Shown piece after piece: positions 25,341 through 33,141 of a stretch of DNA of 64,000 nt. Numbering within the stretch: the stretch's first letter is position 1; each line of letters starts with the position of its first letter. Location of the stretch: assembly GCF_015163075.1 (NCBI RefSeq), contig NZ_JADDXU010000009.1, forward strand, positions 248,001 to 312,000, given 5' to 3'. The position numbers and the translations under genes were made by a program. The DNA is from Streptomyces justiciae (GTDB lineage: Bacteria > Actinomycetota > Actinomycetes > Streptomycetales > Streptomycetaceae). The notes beneath the pieces are model-generated. The model saw only the letters and a list, made by a program, of their open reading frames with translations. It did not search any database and had not been told where the DNA came from.

Positions 25341-26797
25341 GCGGGGCTCCGCACGCCGTCGCCGTCCCGTGGGGTTACCGGGTGGGCCGTTGGGAGGTCC
25401 GCGAGCCGATCGCGTCGGGGGCGTTCGCCACGGTGTACGCCGCCAAGCTCGTCGGCGCCGCGGAGCCGGACCTGCCGCGGCGCGCCGCCCTGAAGTTCCT
25501 GCCCACCGGCACCCGTACCCCCCGTCAGCTCCGTCACCTGCGTGAACTGGCCGAGCGGGAGGTCGAGTTCCTGGGACGCCTGCGGTCGCCCCGGCTGATC
25601 CGGATGTACGACACGCTCGTCGTCGACGACCCCGAGCACCCCGAACTCGACGGCGCCACCGTCCTCGTACTGGAGAGGGCCGAGGGGTCCCTGGACGCCG
25701 TACCGGCTCCGGACGAACCCGGTCCGCTGCTCGCGCAGATCTGTGAGGGGCTGGCCCAGCTCCATCGGGCCGGCTGGGTGCACGGGGATCTCAAACCGGC
25801 CAACGTGCTGCTGATGAAGGACGGTTCGGTGCGGCTGGCCGACTTCGGCATGGCCGCGGAGATGGAGGGCACGCACGCCTACGCCCCCGCCTTCGCCACC
25901 CCGGACTACACGCCGCCGGAACTGCTCTGGCCGGAGGTGGACGAGCGCGGGACGCGGGTCCGTCCGTCCGCCGACGTCTGGGCGTTCGGGGTGCTCGCCC
26001 ATGTGGTCCTGACGGGCTCCCACCCGCTGCCCGGCGGCACGACCGAGGCCCGCAGCGACGCGGCGACGCGGTATGCGCGGGGCGTGGCGGAGCTGCGGCT
26101 GTCGCCCGAACTGCCGGACGCCTGGCGGGAGATCGTCGAGGCCTGTCTGAGCCGTACGCACGCCGGCCGGATCGGCACGGAGACGCTGCTGCGCCGGGTG
26201 GCGGCGGCCGCCGGGGTGCCCCGCTCACGCGGGCCGCGCGCCTGGCGCCGGCATCCCCTGGTCGCCGCCGTGCTGGCGACCGTGACGCTGGCGACGGCGG
26301 GGCTGAGCGCGGCGACGGTGGCGGCGCACCGGTCCGCCACCTCGCCCGACGGGACACCGGTGTACGCGGCCCTGCCCACCGGGTCGGCACCGGTGGGCGT
26401 CGACGGCGAGGCGGTCTTCCGGTACCACCGCTGCCCCGTGGACACCCTGTGTTTCTTCAGCGAGTACAACGGCAACGGCCTGATGTGCATGTGGACGGAC
26501 GACGACCCGGACTGGCAGTCCGGCACGCACACCTGTCCCTGGGCGGCGACCGCTCCCGTGCGCTCGGTCCTCAACAACATCTCGGGCGACCGGGGGCTCG
26601 GCGGTGTGGCGTACTACCGCGGCACCCACTTCGTCCCGGCCGGCGCCGACCGCAACCGGACGGCACAGCGCACCGGTTGCACCGGGGTGAACCAGATGGG
26701 AAACCTGGCGGGCACCTACGCCCCGCTCTCCCACAAGCTGGTGAGCAGTTGCTCCTACCAGCCGTCCCTGTGGGGGGTGTTGTCGTCACTGTGGTGA
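25337..26797 (+). CDS. transmembrane Ser/Thr protein kinase with I36-like ectodomain
   Basis: A 486-residue receptor-like kinase. The kinase domain (about 15-280) has the Gly loop IASGAFATVYAAKL, the ATP-binding Lys in AALKFLP, a catalytic loop WVHGDLKPANVLL (HGD instead of HRD), the DFG in LADFGMA and a PPE at the activation segment end. One membrane helix follows (about 301-327, HPLVAAVLATVTLATAGLSA). The outside domain (CPVDTLCFFSEYNGNGLMCM ... PVRSVLNNISGDRGLGGVAY) resembles I36 proteins, like the secreted neighbours. GTG at 25337 overlaps the FHA-like stop; GTG at 25331 is an alternative. Confidence 0.85.
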   Translation: MSGAPHAVAVPWGYRVGRWEVREPIASGAFATVYAAKLVGAAEPDLPRRAALKFLPTGTRTPRQLRHLRELAEREVEFLGRLRSPRLIRMYDTLVVDDPEHPELDGATVLVLERAEGSLDAVPAPDEPGPLLAQICEGLAQLHRAGWVHGDLKPANVLLMKDGSVRLADFGMAAEMEGTHAYAPAFATPDYTPPELLWPEVDERGTRVRPSADVWAFGVLAHVVLTGSHPLPGGTTEARSDAATRYARGVAELRLSPELPDAWREIVEACLSRTHAGRIGTETLLRRVAAAAGVPRSRGPRAWRRHPLVAAVLATVTLATAGLSAATVAAHRSATSPDGTPVYAALPTGSAPVGVDGEAVFRYHRCPVDTLCFFSEYNGNGLMCMWTDDDPDWQSGTHTCPWAATAPVRSVLNNISGDRGLGGVAYYRGTHFVPAGADRNRTAQRTGCTGVNQMGNLAGTYAPLSHKLVSSCSYQPSLWGVLSSLW

Positions 26798-28039
26798 CGC
26801 GACCGGGCCCACCTTCCTGACGAACACGTCCTGGACGCCGTTCGTGTCTCCCGGTACGAACCGCTCGTCGTCGAAGCCCGAGAAGGCGACGGTCCGCGCG
26901 CGGGCGTCCATCCGGGCGTCCACGGCGTGACCGGGGTCGCCGTCCTGGTTCGGGGTGACCAGGACGTCGGTTCCGGTGCGCAGGTCGCGGATGTGGGCGG
27001 CGTCCTCGGTGGTGAGGACGGCCCAGACGTCGAGCAGCAGCTTGGTGCCGTCGGCGGAGATGGCGTCCGCGGACAGCACGCCCTCGGGGCCGGGGACGGT
27101 CGCGTCGACGCGCGTGAGGGTGCCGGTGCGCAGGTCGCGGACGAAGGGGTTGAAGCTGCTGTTCGGGTCGGCGCCCGGGACCAGGTTGGACGCGCCGGAG
27201 GTGAAGGCGAGGGTGAAACCGTCGGCGCTGAGCAGGGGCGCGGTGGCGGCCTTGTCGGCGGAGCTGCCGTCGTGGGTGGTGTCGGCCTGGACCGTGCCGC
27301 CGGTGCGGCGGTCGTGGACGTACAGGTCCGAGTAGTCGCCGCGCGGCGGGGTGCCGGTGATGTCCTGGTAGGCGACCTTGCGGCCGTCTGCGCTCAGGGA
27401 CGGGGCGCGGAAGCTGTGGCCGGGACCGGCGTCGGGGCTGATCCGCTCGGTGCGGTGGGCGCGCAGGTCGCGGACGTAGACGGCCCGGGAGACGCCCTCG
27501 GGATCGGTCCCGTACGCGGCGAACGCCACGGTGCGGCCGTCCGCGGAGAGCGCGGGGGTCTGTCCGCCGGTGTGCCCGGGGTCGAGGCCCACGTCGGCGC
27601 GTTCCGTCCGGCCGGTCCTCAAGTCCCGTACGTACACGGTGGATTCGGCGCCGTTCTGGGTCGCGTAGGCGACGTAGCGGCCGTTGGCGCTGAGCGCCGG
27701 GAAGTAGATGTCGCCGTCGGCAGCCACGCGCTGGAGCGTTCCGGTGCGCAGGTCGCGGACGAACAGGTCGGCGCCGTCGTCGGGGTCGCCGGGTACGAGG
27801 TTGGTGGCGTGCGAGACGAACGCGACGACGCGGCCGTCGGCGCTGATGGCCGGCTGGCTGGAGGGGCCGTTGGCCTCGGTGCCGTCGGCGGCGACGCTGA
27901 TCCGCAGCGTCGAGGACGCGGGGGCCGGTGCCGCGTCGGCCGTGGGCAGGGTCGCGGCGGTCAGCAGCGCGACAAGGGCGCCGCCGCCCGCCGCGCGTAA
28001 CGCTCTGCGCCGTCCCGTACCGCGCTCGGTTCTGGCCAT
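26786..28039 (-). CDS. secreted TolB/PD40-like beta-propeller protein
   Basis: A 417-residue exported protein. The N-terminus RTERGTGRRRALRAAGGGAL has a twin-arginine-like stretch and a signal peptide ending near TADA-APA. About seven PD40 repeats follow, each with SADGRxVAF and VRDLRTG (for example QPAISADGRVVAFVS, VYVRDLRTGRTERA). Such propellers bind proteins or ligands in the envelope; no enzymatic motif is seen. Tail-to-tail overlap of 12 bases with the kinase gene. ATG at 28039. Confidence 0.85.
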   Translation of the reverse strand: MARTERGTGRRRALRAAGGGALVALLTAATLPTADAAPAPASSTLRISVAADGTEANGPSSQPAISADGRVVAFVSHATNLVPGDPDDGADLFVRDLRTGTLQRVAADGDIYFPALSANGRYVAYATQNGAESTVYVRDLRTGRTERADVGLDPGHTGGQTPALSADGRTVAFAAYGTDPEGVSRAVYVRDLRAHRTERISPDAGPGHSFRAPSLSADGRKVAYQDITGTPPRGDYSDLYVHDRRTGGTVQADTTHDGSSADKAATAPLLSADGFTLAFTSGASNLVPGADPNSSFNPFVRDLRTGTLTRVDATVPGPEGVLSADAISADGTKLLLDVWAVLTTEDAAHIRDLRTGTDVLVTPNQDGDPGHAVDARMDARARTVAFSGFDDERFVPGDTNGVQDVFVRKVGPVASPQ

Positions 28040-28174
28040 CTGTTCCCCCAGAAGGCAGGTGCCCCGGTCCGGTGCCGGGGCTCTGCAGGGATGAAAGCGC
28101 ACCTACAAGGCGTGGGCAATCAGTCGATACGCGTACAACCCGGGCGGGCTTCGGAGCGTCCGCGACCCGCCCCG

Positions 28175-29200
28175 TCAGGCGGCCCCGGTCCGCCGGGCCG
28201 CCGCCCGCAGCACGGACGCCCCCACGGGCGTGAGGGTGTGCAGCACGGAACCGCCGTGCCGTGTGCTGGTGATCAGGCCCGCGTCCCGCAGGGCCGTCGC
28301 ATGGCGGCTGGCCGAGGACGCGGAGACGCCCGCGGCGCGCGCGATCTCGCCGGTCGTGGCGCCCTGGGCGACGGCGTGCAGGGCGACGGCACGGGCCCGG
28401 CCGAGGAGGACGGCCAGCGATGCGGCGGGCGGGTCCGCCGACGTGGCCGCAGGCGGGTCCGGCAGGTCGGCGGCCGGCGGTTCGTGGATCAGTGGACAGA
28501 CCAGTACGGGAGGCAGGCCCGGGTCGGCGAAGGTGATCGGCCGCTGGAGGTTGAAGTACGACGGGACGAGCAGCATCCCGCGCCCCTCCAGCCGCAGGTC
28601 CCGGTCGACCGCGGGATGGTAGTCGACGTGCAGCACCGGCCGCTCCCACCGCGCCCACGGCCCGAGCCCCGCCAGCATGCCCTCCACGCCGCCGTCCAGG
28701 AGCGCCCGCGCCCGCACCGCCCGCTCGGCCTCGACACGGGCCTGCACCTCGTCCTCGTACGGCGCGACCGCGACCTCGTGATAGGCGCGCAGCAGCCGTA
28801 CGAACTCCTCCCGCACCCCCCGCTCGGCCAGCCGGCCGGCCCACGGGGGCGCGCCCTCCACCCGGTCCAGTACGCCGATCTCCGCCCGCACCCGGTGCGG
28901 CGCCGTGGCGAGGACGGCCTCGAGCCCGGCGTCCAGCCCCTCGGAGGCCTGGAACGGTGTGAGGAAGTCGGGAAAGTAGGGGCCCCTCGGGTACAGCGGC
29001 AACAGCACGTTCCGTACGGCCCGTTCCAGCCCCTTCTCGCGCAGCCGCCGCCGGGTCGTCCGGTGCCAGTCCGCGTAGGCCCAGCGGCCTTGCCGGGTCT
29101 GCAGCCGATGCAGGCTGATGGCGACGTCCCACAGCGGGTCGGACGTGGCGCACAACCGGGTCCTGGCCAGGTCGGCCTCGCCGAAGTGGACGCGGAGCAT
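28175..29200 (-). CDS. ArsR-type winged-helix regulator with large N-terminal domain
   Basis: A 341-residue regulator. Residues 1-240 form a domain (FGEADLARTRLCATSDPLWDV ... VLHVDYHPAVDRDLRL) often seen before a C-terminal ArsR-like HTH in actinomycetes. The HTH is GATTGEIARAAGVSASSASR then HATALRDAGLITSTRHGGSV at the C-terminus. ATG at 29200 has a GGGGGGA site; the frame can extend to 29248 but the family begins at MLRVHFGEADL. An Ala/Pro-rich stretch separates the domains. Ligand and targets unknown. Confidence 0.82.
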   Translation of the reverse strand: MLRVHFGEADLARTRLCATSDPLWDVAISLHRLQTRQGRWAYADWHRTTRRRLREKGLERAVRNVLLPLYPRGPYFPDFLTPFQASEGLDAGLEAVLATAPHRVRAEIGVLDRVEGAPPWAGRLAERGVREEFVRLLRAYHEVAVAPYEDEVQARVEAERAVRARALLDGGVEGMLAGLGPWARWERPVLHVDYHPAVDRDLRLEGRGMLLVPSYFNLQRPITFADPGLPPVLVCPLIHEPPAADLPDPPAATSADPPAASLAVLLGRARAVALHAVAQGATTGEIARAAGVSASSASRHATALRDAGLITSTRHGGSVLHTLTPVGASVLRAAARRTGAA

Positions 29201-29466
29201 CTCGTTCCCCCCGGTGAACTCGGCTTTTGCGCTCAGCCTCAACAGCATGGCTCAAGTGGGGCCTGTTGCATGAGAGTTGGACCAGCCAGGTGTGGCGCGG
29301 CCCCGAGCGGCCGAGCACAGGCCCGGCCGGCACGCGGGAACGGCACCCCGCCACCGCACGGTTCCGCTCTTCGCCCCGCCGCTCAGCACGGCCGGGGCAC
29401 CACCCGCAGAGCGGCGCACGAGCGGCGGCCGGGGAGCCGGTTTCGGCGGTGCGTGGCGTACGGCGG

Positions 29467-30309
29467 CTACGGCGGCGTGAGCGTGAAGCACCGCCGCTCG
29501 TCCCGCCGTACCAGACACGCCTGCACGCGGCCCAGTACGTCCTCCCGGGCCGCCGCCATCGTCGTGGAGACGCGGTAGGTCTCCTCCAGGCGGGTCTCGA
29601 CCCGGCGGTGCTGCACTCGGACGCCGGGGACCACGATCTCCACCCGGTCGCCGAGGACGCCGCGGTCCAGACTGGCCCACACGGTGTCGCAGTACGGGGA
29701 CCAGCGGGCCTTGACGAGCGTGTCGCCGTAGCGGTGTTCGCCGAGTTCGACCGGGGCACGGGTGGCCGTGGAACAGTCCAGGCTCTCCGCGCCCTTGCCG
29801 GTGCAGGAGGCGCCGTGGCAGCCGGGGCCGGCTTCGGAGGCGGTCGAGGCCGGCGGCACGACCGCCGGGGCCGTGTCGTCGTCGGGGCGTGACTGGAGGA
29901 ACAGGGTTCCGGCGGCGAACACGGCCAGACCGGCGAGGAGCCAGGGGACGACGCGCGAGCGAGCGTTCGGTTCGGCGACCCCCTGCTCATCAGCGGCCTC
30001 CCCCGCCGACCTGTCCCCCTCGGCCCGGGGAGCGTCCCGCACCTCCGACCGGCCACGCCAGGCCGCCTCCGCCAACTCCCAGAGCGCGAGCGGGCGTTCC
30101 GGCTGCGCCCCGGCCAGCGCGCACAGCTGCTCCACCGCCTGCCGGGGCGACAGGGTCCGGCCGTTGAGGTAACGCTCCCAGGAGGACTTGCTGTACGGCG
30201 TGCGCGCCGCGAGGGCGGCCAGGCTCAGCCCCGTGGCGGACCGCAGTTCGCGGAGTGTCGCGGCGAGCCTCGCGCACTCGGGAGGCAACGGCCGCTCCCC
30301 AGCGCTCAC
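29467..30309 (-). CDS. membrane-anchored HTH protein with DUF2690-like ectodomain, second copy
   Basis: A 280-residue paralogue of the gene at 18072. The HTH is LRSATGLSLAALAARTPYSK then SSWERYLNGRTLSPRQAV. The membrane helix is RVVPWLLAGLAVFAAGTLFL (about 122-142), and the ectodomain CHGASCTGKGAESLDCSTAT ... VKARWSPYCDTVWASLD is DUF2690-like. GTG at 30309 overlaps the stop of the upstream paralogue (GTGA), so the two regulators are one transcriptional and translational unit. The C-terminal extension (EETYRVSTTMAAAREDVLGR ... CLVRRDERRCF) is not present in the first copy. Confidence 0.8.
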   Translation of the reverse strand: MSAGERPLPPECARLAATLRELRSATGLSLAALAARTPYSKSSWERYLNGRTLSPRQAVEQLCALAGAQPERPLALWELAEAAWRGRSEVRDAPRAEGDRSAGEAADEQGVAEPNARSRVVPWLLAGLAVFAAGTLFLQSRPDDDTAPAVVPPASTASEAGPGCHGASCTGKGAESLDCSTATRAPVELGEHRYGDTLVKARWSPYCDTVWASLDRGVLGDRVEIVVPGVRVQHRRVETRLEETYRVSTTMAAAREDVLGRVQACLVRRDERRCFTLTPP

Positions 30310-31085
30310 TTGCGCAGCACCTTCCAGGTGTCCGGTCCGATGACCCCGTCCACCGCGATCTTCGCCTCGGTCTGCACCTGCCGTACCGCACGGTCGGTGT
30401 TGGTGCCGAAGGCGCCGTCCACGACGCCCGGCGAGGCGCCGTGCTGCTCCAGCAGGCACTGCGCCTCCACGACGGCCCAGCGGTAGGCGTTCTTGTCGAG
30501 GAGGGCGGTGCGGGTGCGGCTGTATCCCGCGTACAGCAGGCCGTCGTCGTCGCGCCGGACGTCGCACTCGTACGTCGTACCCGAGCTGTACTTGTAGACG
30601 CCGAGCTCGGGATGGACGTCACCGGCGGCCGGCCTCTCCGTGGCGGTGGCGGCCGGCGCGGACGGCGTGGAGTCCTCCCAGGGGGCGAGCAGCACCAGGC
30701 CGGCCAGCATCACCAGGGAGGTGGTGACGCTGGAGAGCAGAATGGCCGTCCAGGGCACGGGGGTTCGCGGCGCGGCGCCGATCGGCCGTACGGTCTCGAC
30801 GCCCGCCTCCGCTTCCGCCTCCGCCGCGCCGGTCGTCGCCAGCTCCCGCAGCTCCAGCAGCGGCGCCGCCGCCACCTCGCAGACCTGGGCGAGCGCCTCG
30901 ACGGCCTCTTCCGGCGGCAGCGCCCTGCCGTTCAGATACCGGTCCCAGGACGACTTCCCGAACCCGGTCCGGTGCGCGAGCGCCGCGATGCTCAGACCGC
31001 TGCGGTCCTTGTGCGCGCGCAGTTCCGCGACCAGGTGCCGCAGCCGTGGATCGAGCGACTCCGGCAGGTCCCTCCACCGTGACAT
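30306..31085 (-). CDS. membrane-anchored HTH protein with peptidoglycan-binding-like ectodomain
   Basis: A 259-residue member of the same paralogue set. It starts MSRWRDLPESLDPRLRHLVA; the HTH is HKDRSGLSIAALAHRTGFGK then SSWDRYLNGRALPPEEAV. The membrane helix is about 131-152 (PWTAILLSSVTTSLVMLAGL). The extracytoplasmic part ends in a PG_binding_1-like repeat (EAQCLLEQHGASPGVVDGAF then GTNTDRAVRQVQTEAKIAVD). The same fold occurs in the secreted proteins at 31394 and 32045, suggesting that regulator and targets bind the same ligand, plausibly peptidoglycan fragments. ATG at 31085. Confidence 0.83.
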   Translation of the reverse strand: MSRWRDLPESLDPRLRHLVAELRAHKDRSGLSIAALAHRTGFGKSSWDRYLNGRALPPEEAVEALAQVCEVAAAPLLELRELATTGAAEAEAEAGVETVRPIGAAPRTPVPWTAILLSSVTTSLVMLAGLVLLAPWEDSTPSAPAATATERPAAGDVHPELGVYKYSSGTTYECDVRRDDDGLLYAGYSRTRTALLDKNAYRWAVVEAQCLLEQHGASPGVVDGAFGTNTDRAVRQVQTEAKIAVDGVIGPDTWKVLRK

Positions 31086-31393
31086 GACCAACCCCCGTGT
31101 GTGTACGTGGACTTCACTCGCGTAAAGCCCAGGCAAAGGATGTCAGAGCCCGTCCCGGCGTCCCGCCCACACCTCAGCCGGCCCGGCATCACCGCAGGTC
31201 ACGGCCATCCCCATCCCATGATCACCCCACTTCGCCGACCGCGCTGGAGCTTCGCCCGCGGTCCGGCACATGCTCGTTGTGGCACGGCGGCACCGGCGGA
31301 CCACCCCCGCCCCGCCGCCGTGCCACGCAGCACAGCACGGAGAACTCGGTGCCGAGCACTCGGCACCGCAGTCAACGGGGAAGGAACCACACC
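31086..31393. other. divergent intergenic region
   Basis: No gene supported. It lies between the start of the HTH-peptidoglycan-binding regulator and the start of the secreted peptidoglycan-binding-like protein, so it should hold both promoters. A TTCACTCGCGTAAAG stretch near 31113 is AT-richer than its surroundings; no clear operator is visible. Confidence 0.4.
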
Positions 31394-31975
31394 ATGAACT
31401 TCCGTACGACACGAGCCCGGCTGGCCACCGTCGCGGTGACCGGCGCGGTCGCCGGAGCGCTGGCCGTCAGCGCCTCGCCCGCCTCGGCGAGCGCGGGCAA
31501 CGGCTATGTGAGCGGCGGCGGGTCGTTCTACGACGACTTCGGCGACGAGGGCACCCTGTCGACGTCGTCGCACTCGGACTCCAACGCCACCTGCTTCTGG
31601 CAGATCATCCTCTACGCCGAGGGTGTCAAGGAGAGCAACGGCACGCAGTTCGACCAGGCCGACATCGACGGCAGGTTCGGCGCCAACACCAAGTACGCCA
31701 CCAAGCAGTTGCAGAAGGCCTGGGGGCTGACGCAGGACGGCGTCGTCGGCAAGAACACGTTCGGCGCGGCCGACGACAAGTGGAACGCGTCGACCAAGCT
31801 CGGCGAGCTGGAGTTCCGTGGCGCCGGCTCGACCTCGGCGACCAAGTCCAAGCTCCGCTACCACGGCTCCCGTTTCGTCTTCGACGTCTACCGGACGTCG
31901 GACGGCAAGTACCGCATCTACCACAACGGCCAGTGGCAGTACGCGAGCTACAAGAACAACAGCACTTGCGGCTGA
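31394..31975 (+). CDS. secreted peptidoglycan-binding-domain protein, copy 1
   Basis: A 193-residue exported protein. ATG at 31394 follows a GGGAAGGAACC site; signal peptide TTRARLATVAVTGAVAGALA ends at ASPASASA. The core has the PG_binding_1 pattern (CFWQIILYAEGVKESNG ... DIDGRFGANTKYATKQLQKA then WGLTQDGVVGKNTFGAADD). The C-terminal strands (VFDVYRTSDGKYRIYHNGQW ... NNSTCG) place the last Cys to pair with the first. Copy 2 at 32045 is convergent, with a shared hairpin between. No enzymatic domain. Confidence 0.83.
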   Translation: MNFRTTRARLATVAVTGAVAGALAVSASPASASAGNGYVSGGGSFYDDFGDEGTLSTSSHSDSNATCFWQIILYAEGVKESNGTQFDQADIDGRFGANTKYATKQLQKAWGLTQDGVVGKNTFGAADDKWNASTKLGELEFRGAGSTSATKSKLRYHGSRFVFDVYRTSDGKYRIYHNGQWQYASYKNNSTCG

Positions 31976-31991
31976 CCCGCGCCGCACAGCA

Positions 31992-32022
31992 GAGGGCCCG
32001 CCGGCGCGACCGGCGGGCCCTC
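31992..32022. terminator. bidirectional hairpin terminator
   Basis: Perfect 13-base arms GAGGGCCCGCCGG and CCGGCGGGCCCTC with a five-base loop, between two convergent paralogous genes. Confidence 0.85.
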
Positions 32023-32044
32023 GTCAGCCTCCCGCGCCCGGCAC

Positions 32045-32617
32045 TCAGCTGCAGGTGCGGGTGTTGTACGAGGCGTGGTACAGCGTCTGGCCCTCGTACC
32101 AGCCGTAGTTCCCGCTAGTGGGCGCCCGCCTCACGTAGAAGCTGTGCGCGTCCCCCTCGTAGTGGAAGATCACCTCGCTGTTCACGTTCGAGGTGTTGCC
32201 CGAGTAGAGCACCAGGTTGTCGTCGGCCTTGCTGAAGGTGTTCGGGCCGACCAGGCCGTCGTCGTCCAGCCCCCAGCGCGCCTGGAGGTTCTTGGTCGCG
32301 TGGGTGGTGTTGGCCCCGAAGATGCCGTCGATGTCGGACTTGTCGTAGACACCGGTGTCGGATCCGGCACCCAACTCGTCGGCGCCCTCGGCCCAGAGGA
32401 TGTACTGCCAGAAGCAGGCGACGTTGCTCCTGGCGTAGGACGACGCCGAGACGGTGCCCTCGGCGGCCCAGTCGTTCCTGAACTCGGCTCCGACGCCTCG
32501 GACATACCCCCAGGACGCCGAGGCGGAGGCCGGTGAGGCGCTGACGGTCAGCGTGGCGACGACGGCGGCGCCCATGCCCGCGGCGGCCAGACGTGCCCGC
32601 GTCATACGGAAGTTCAT
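32045..32617 (-). CDS. secreted peptidoglycan-binding-domain protein, copy 2
   Basis: A 190-residue paralogue of the gene at 31394. It has nearly the same signal (MNFRMTRARLAAAGMGAAVV, ASPASASA) and the same core (CFWQYILWAEGADELGAGSD, DKSDIDGIFGANTTHATKNL then QARWGLDDDGLVGPNTF). It likewise ends in TCS after aromatic strands (SFYVRRAPTSGNYGWYEGQT). ATG at 32617; the longer frame to 33094 is antisense of the broken copy. The convergent arrangement suggests an inverted duplication. Confidence 0.83.
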   Translation of the reverse strand: MNFRMTRARLAAAGMGAAVVATLTVSASPASASASWGYVRGVGAEFRNDWAAEGTVSASSYARSNVACFWQYILWAEGADELGAGSDTGVYDKSDIDGIFGANTTHATKNLQARWGLDDDGLVGPNTFSKADDNLVLYSGNTSNVNSEVIFHYEGDAHSFYVRRAPTSGNYGWYEGQTLYHASYNTRTCS

Positions 32618-32731
32618 CGGGTTCTTCCCCCTTGGATTCCCCGGGATTTCCTCGGGCTCGCTCGGATGCCCTCGGAACGGACTGCGCGGCTTGCGCACGC
32701 CGATCGTCAGCGCCGTGGCCGGGCGGTGGAA

Positions 32732-32747
32732 CCTCGAACTTTTCAGG
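32732..32747. promoter_or_regulatory. degraded copy of the I36 operator
   Basis: CCTCGAA-CT-TTTCAGG, matching the core of the palindrome at 23085-23110 (CCTGAAA-CT-TTTCAGG) except for two bases in the left arm. It lies about 64 bases before the broken peptidoglycan-binding gene and 115 bases from the start of copy 2. Confidence 0.45.
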
Positions 32748-32810
32748 ATGGCGCCGGCTTCGGTGCGTGGTGCCATGACGTCGCATCGCCACCGACGGAG
32801 AGGAAACACC

Positions 32811-33087
32811 GTGAAGTTCCGTGTGCCCCGGGCCAGGGCGGGCATCGCCGCCGCAGCCGTACTGCTGTCCGGAGCGGGTCCATCTACAACTGCCAGTTGG
32901 CCAAGGGGAACACGGGCAGCGGCGTCACCCGGCTCCAGATCGCGCTGAACCTGTGCTACTCGGCCGGGCTCGACACGGACGGCATCTTCGGCGACCGGAC
33001 ACGCGAAGCGCTCATCGCGGCCCAGAAGAAGGCGTTCCCGAACGACTCCGGCGAATGGGACGGCATCTACGGCCCCCACACAGGGGA
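32811..33087 (+). pseudogene. frameshifted and truncated peptidoglycan-binding-domain gene
   Basis: GTG at 32811 after a GGAGAGGAAACACC site begins VKFRVPRARAGIAAAAVLLS, a normal signal-peptide start. Near 32876 the frame changes: the PG_binding_1 domain continues in a different frame as SIYNCQLAKGNTGSGVTRLQ, then DGIFGDRTREALIAAQKKAF and DGIYGPHTGDTQ, and no stop follows before a terminator. The signal peptide's Ala-Ser cleavage region is missing, consistent with a small deletion at the junction. The usual terminal strands are absent. Non-functional relative of the two intact secreted copies nearby. Confidence 0.75.
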
Positions 33088-33094
33088 CACGCAA

Positions 33095-33123
33095 GGGCCC
33101 GCCGGTGGATCACCGGCGGGCCC
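33095..33123. terminator. hairpin terminator between the broken gene and purH
   Basis: Perfect 13-base arms GGGCCCGCCGGTG and CACCGGCGGGCCC with a three-base loop, 19 bases past the purH stop. The stem shares an 11-base core with the one at 31992-32022. Confidence 0.85.
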
Positions 33124-33141
33124 CGTCACACGCGTTGCGGC

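Noticed and set aside
26571..30056. 1161-residue frame on the minus strand
   Set aside because: It overlaps four genes with clear domains on both strands, is Arg/Pro-rich without any motif, and has no ribosome site: a G+C-driven shadow.
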